Positions 61,501 through 64,000 of a DNA stretch of 64,000 bases are shown one piece after another (the first letter of the stretch is position 1; each line of letters starts with the position of its first letter). Both the position numbers and the translations under genes were made by a program. The notes beneath the pieces are model-generated. The model was not told the DNA's origin. It did no database searches and saw nothing but the letters and a program-made list of their open reading frames with translations. Source of the DNA: Peronospora farinosa (taxonomy: Eukaryota > Oomycota > Peronosporomycetes > Peronosporales > Peronosporaceae); assembly GCA_947646735.1 (NCBI GenBank), contig CANTFK010000173.1:124001-188000 (forward strand), written 5' to 3'.

Positions 61501-62393
61501 TTGGTTGATGTGGGCCATCATATCACCCAAGGCGCTGACCAATGACCGATGGACACGCGCAAAGAGCCCTTGAAGATTGATGTCTCCAAGTACAAGGCAG
61601 TCGAAAGCGACTCCTTGTTAAGATAGTTCGTCGAGCTCGACGATGCCATTGAGGCTCGCCTCATCGATGACGTTGCGATGAAGGTCAAGTCCGCCATGTC
61701 GAACTTGGCAGGACGTGCCAAAGCTTGGGCCTTAGGGCTCAAACTGCATGACCCATACGTTTTCTCAACGTATGACGTCTTCAAGGCGCAGCTCAAACAC
61801 AAGTTTGAACCGCCTCGCGCCGAATTCAGGGCTCGGGCTGAGATCCTGGATTCGAAACAGGGTAAGCGTGATATACACACCTACGCCCAACACGTACGAT
61901 ACCTCGTTAGCTGTATAGTGCTAAACTCAATCGATGAACACACGCAGGTTATGTGTTCATCAAGGGTCTGACGGACGATCACGTCAAGACCCACCTGTTC
62001 CGCTTGGAACTAGAATCGCTGGATCAAGCGATCTGTGCAGCGGAACAGGAGGACTTTAGCCTACAACAGGCTCACGTCCACTCGGGGTCCTATCGTCCAC
62101 CGAGACGACAGGATGGCGGAGGTCCAGAACCAATGATCCTCTCCTATATAGAGAGCGAGCGACCTCGCTCTCCTGGGTACAAGCGATTGCAAAAGTGCAA
62201 TCGATGTCAGAAGTTGGGCCACTACGCTTATGAGTGTAGTGCCCCACGCCCAGTGTCTCGTAACACTGGGAGTGACGATCGATCGTCTGCCAAGAAGGGC
62301 CAGAGACGTGGGTCCCACGTTGCTGCGAAATCGCAACAACGTGGTGGACCATCAAAAATGGTCGGGGTCAGTAGGGGCGGAGCGCCCTACTGA
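61500..62393 (+). pseudogene. Element F gag
   Basis: Two frames, about 61560-61971 and 61953-62393, with one earlier stop (near 61619). The capsid-like core has LAGRAKAWALGLKL and the end has a knuckle CNRCQKLGHYAYEC (CX2CX4HX4C). It stops after GGAPY, as gag of E does near GAPY. Confidence 0.82.
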
Positions 62394-63142
62394 TCCAGCA
62401 ACGTCAAGAGAGTTCGCGGGACTCTTGACGAAGGTTGCTCCCAACACACAGTCACTGTGTGTTGCCGCTCCCAGTGATGAGGTATCCCTAATCACCTCGA
62501 AAATCGAAGTGACAAAGAACATGTCACTTCGCGCCCTAGCTGATTGTGGGGCTTCGAACAACTTTGTTCGACGCCAATCGCTAGATGATCGTAGGCTCAA
62601 ATATATTGAGCATGAGACCCCTCCAACGAGGATGACGGTGCGCATTGCAACTGGCGCATCCGTAACAGTAAAGAAACGTGTAGTACACTCTTGGAGGCAA
62701 AAAGTACGATGATAATTTCATCGTACTTGATTTGGATGAAAAATTTGATGTCATCCTAGGATTACCATGGCTCAGATGGTATGAGTCATGGGTCAGCTGG
62801 CAGCATCGAACCGTGAAGATGCCTGCCGCTTGTTCATCAGATGGCCATCTGATGAACGTCTTGGAGCTTTCACAAGCGTGTGAATGTACTACGAGTGAGT
62901 GCGATGGCCTCACTTGTGGTTCGGTCGTTAGTACGACTGCACAAGAACTCGGCGTGACAGACAGTCACGCTGTGGAGCAAGCTACCGGCGGCTATGCACA
63001 AGCACAGGCAGCTCCCAAGGTCCACCACTCGAATAAGTCGAGTGGACCGGGACATGAATGCTCGCCTAGAGGACAGCATTCGCCGAAGATTAGACCGGTT
63101 GCCCAGAAGCGGCAACACGTTAGTCCTAGATTAACTGGATAG
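62394..63142 (+). pseudogene. Element F protease
   Basis: The active site reads LADCGASNNF, DCGA instead of DSGA. ASVTVKK follows, then in a new frame VILGLPWLRWYESWVSW. The Ser to Cys change next to the catalytic Asp and the frame break near 62700 are unusual. A linker of low complexity follows. Confidence 0.82.
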
Positions 63143-63280
63143 TTGATCGTAGAGGATCTCGCTGTGGTTGCTCCACCACAGTTAGAGGAAGTCGATGAAA
63201 TAAGTTCCATCGAGCCTGCGGGAATAAGTCCCCAGGAAATAATCACTGAGGGAATAAGTCCCCAGTAGGTAACCGAGACG

Positions 63281-63664
63281 ATGAACGTCTTGGTTAATGA
63301 CGGATCAAACGTAGGCGCTTATACGCTTGATCTGATCGCGATTCCGAAGTTAACTTCGGAGATAACTCAGTTGTCTACGCTAGAACCTAAAAGGTTCTTG
63401 CGTGATCTGCGTAGTGGCAAAGTCAAGCAGATCTGTATGCTCGTCGCAGAGGAAGAGTACATGACTGGCATTCGGTCAGCAACAGTTTTTGCCGAGAACG
63501 AACAGGTTCTCAGCAGCTCATCAATGGACGAGAGTGTCCTTGATGAGAAGACTCGGATTGAACGATATACATCGCAATCCTGGGAGTCACTGAAGTCAAA
63601 TCCTTTGTATAAGGATTTGGTCGAATTCAAGGATGTATTCCCTGAATCCGTTCCGTACGAGTAG
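63281..63664 (+). pseudogene. Element F protease-RT linker
   Basis: 128 codons with SSSSMDESVLDEKTRIERY, which matches D1 (STMDESVLETDKEKRF). It is closed by one TAG (63662-63664), and RT continues in the same frame. Confidence 0.8.
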
Positions 63665-64000
63665 CCTAAGGATAATGGTACTCAACACGAGATCGACTTT
63701 TTTCCTGGCACAAAATATTGTATCATGAAGCAGTGGCCACTGCCTCGGGAACAGGTCGAGGCGATCGAGAAGTTCTTTGCTGATCGCTTAGCAGTGGGCC
63801 ATGTGAGGGAGTCAACTTCACCTCATAGCTCTCCGACCTCCTGTGTACGCAAGGCCACAGGAGGGTGGCGGATAGTGCACGCGATCAATAAGTTAAACGC
63901 TGCAACGATACCGGCACAAACGCCGATACCGAGAAAGGACGTAATCATAGATGGTATGTCTAAGAGTACCATCTATTTCGTCCATGGATCTGATGGATGG
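63665..64000 (+). pseudogene. Element F reverse transcriptase, N-terminal part
   Basis: It contains QHEIDFFPGTKYC, KQWPLPREQVEAIEKFF, SPHSSPTSCVRKATGGWR and IPRKD, the fingers of RT. One extra base near 63972 shifts the frame before the palm. The rest is outside the window. Confidence 0.85.

Larger units (their letters stand above)
60364..64000 (+). mobile_element. Element F: Ty3/Gypsy element of the C lineage, cut by the window edge
   Basis: Plus orientation: partial 5' LTR, a long leader, gag, protease and the start of RT. The last 60 bases match the first bases of C at 13202 almost exactly. Gag and protease are broken in several frames. The DNA is the best display of tiled inverted repeats in the window. 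Confidence 0.85.

Overview
The window looks like a repeat-rich, gene-poor stretch of an oomycete genome (Phytophthora or downy-mildew type). This is an inference. It rests on stacked Ty3/Gypsy LTR retrotransposons that carry chromodomains and, in one lineage, two RNase H domains, and on two short intron-bearing host genes. About 57 of the 64 kb is retrotransposon. Only about 42,590-49,011 plus a short piece near 56,963-57,213 appears to be host DNA.

Layout. 1-13,201: element A, minus strand, badly decayed. Its left end lies outside the window and its 5' LTR (10,331-13,201) is swollen by a 2.1-kb minisatellite. A solo LTR (type G, 1,483-2,612) sits in its integrase region with a perfect 4-bp target duplication. 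13,202-14,688 and 27,958-about 30,084: two parts of element C, plus strand, split by element B and broken on the left by element A. 14,689-27,957: element B, minus strand, the most complete element: two LTRs, gag, pol with dual RNase H, integrase, chromodomain and a 759-codon ORF on the opposite strand. 30,085-42,589: three partial elements of one lineage (D1, D2, D3). D1 and D2 share one LTR; D2 and D3 form a 2.8-kb inverted repeat. 44,632-45,832: host gene for a cysteine-rich, Ser/Thr-rich single-pass membrane protein. 47,220-48,115: host gene for a G-patch/C2H2 zinc-finger protein. 49,017-56,957: element E, nearly intact, with a 5-bp target duplication. 57,214-60,363: three solo LTRs inside one another. 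60,364-64,000: element F, a close relative of C, plus strand, running off the right edge.

Two patterns are not explained by ordinary retrotransposon annotation. First, every lineage here (A/B, C, D, E) has a long reading frame on the strand opposite pol, between the end of pol and the 3' LTR. In C, D and E it overlaps the end of pol, and its predicted coiled coil lies antisense to the linker just before the chromodomain. In A and B a C-terminal domain of this protein is conserved although pol has diverged. Second, the DNA of C, D, E and F, including LTRs and coding parts, is tiled with short near-perfect inverted repeats (7-13-nt arms, small loops, often back to back). A and B lack this and show instead element-specific short words: GATCGC in A, GGTCC/GGACC in B. 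The same words build minisatellites in their LTRs and in the linker between protease and reverse transcriptase.
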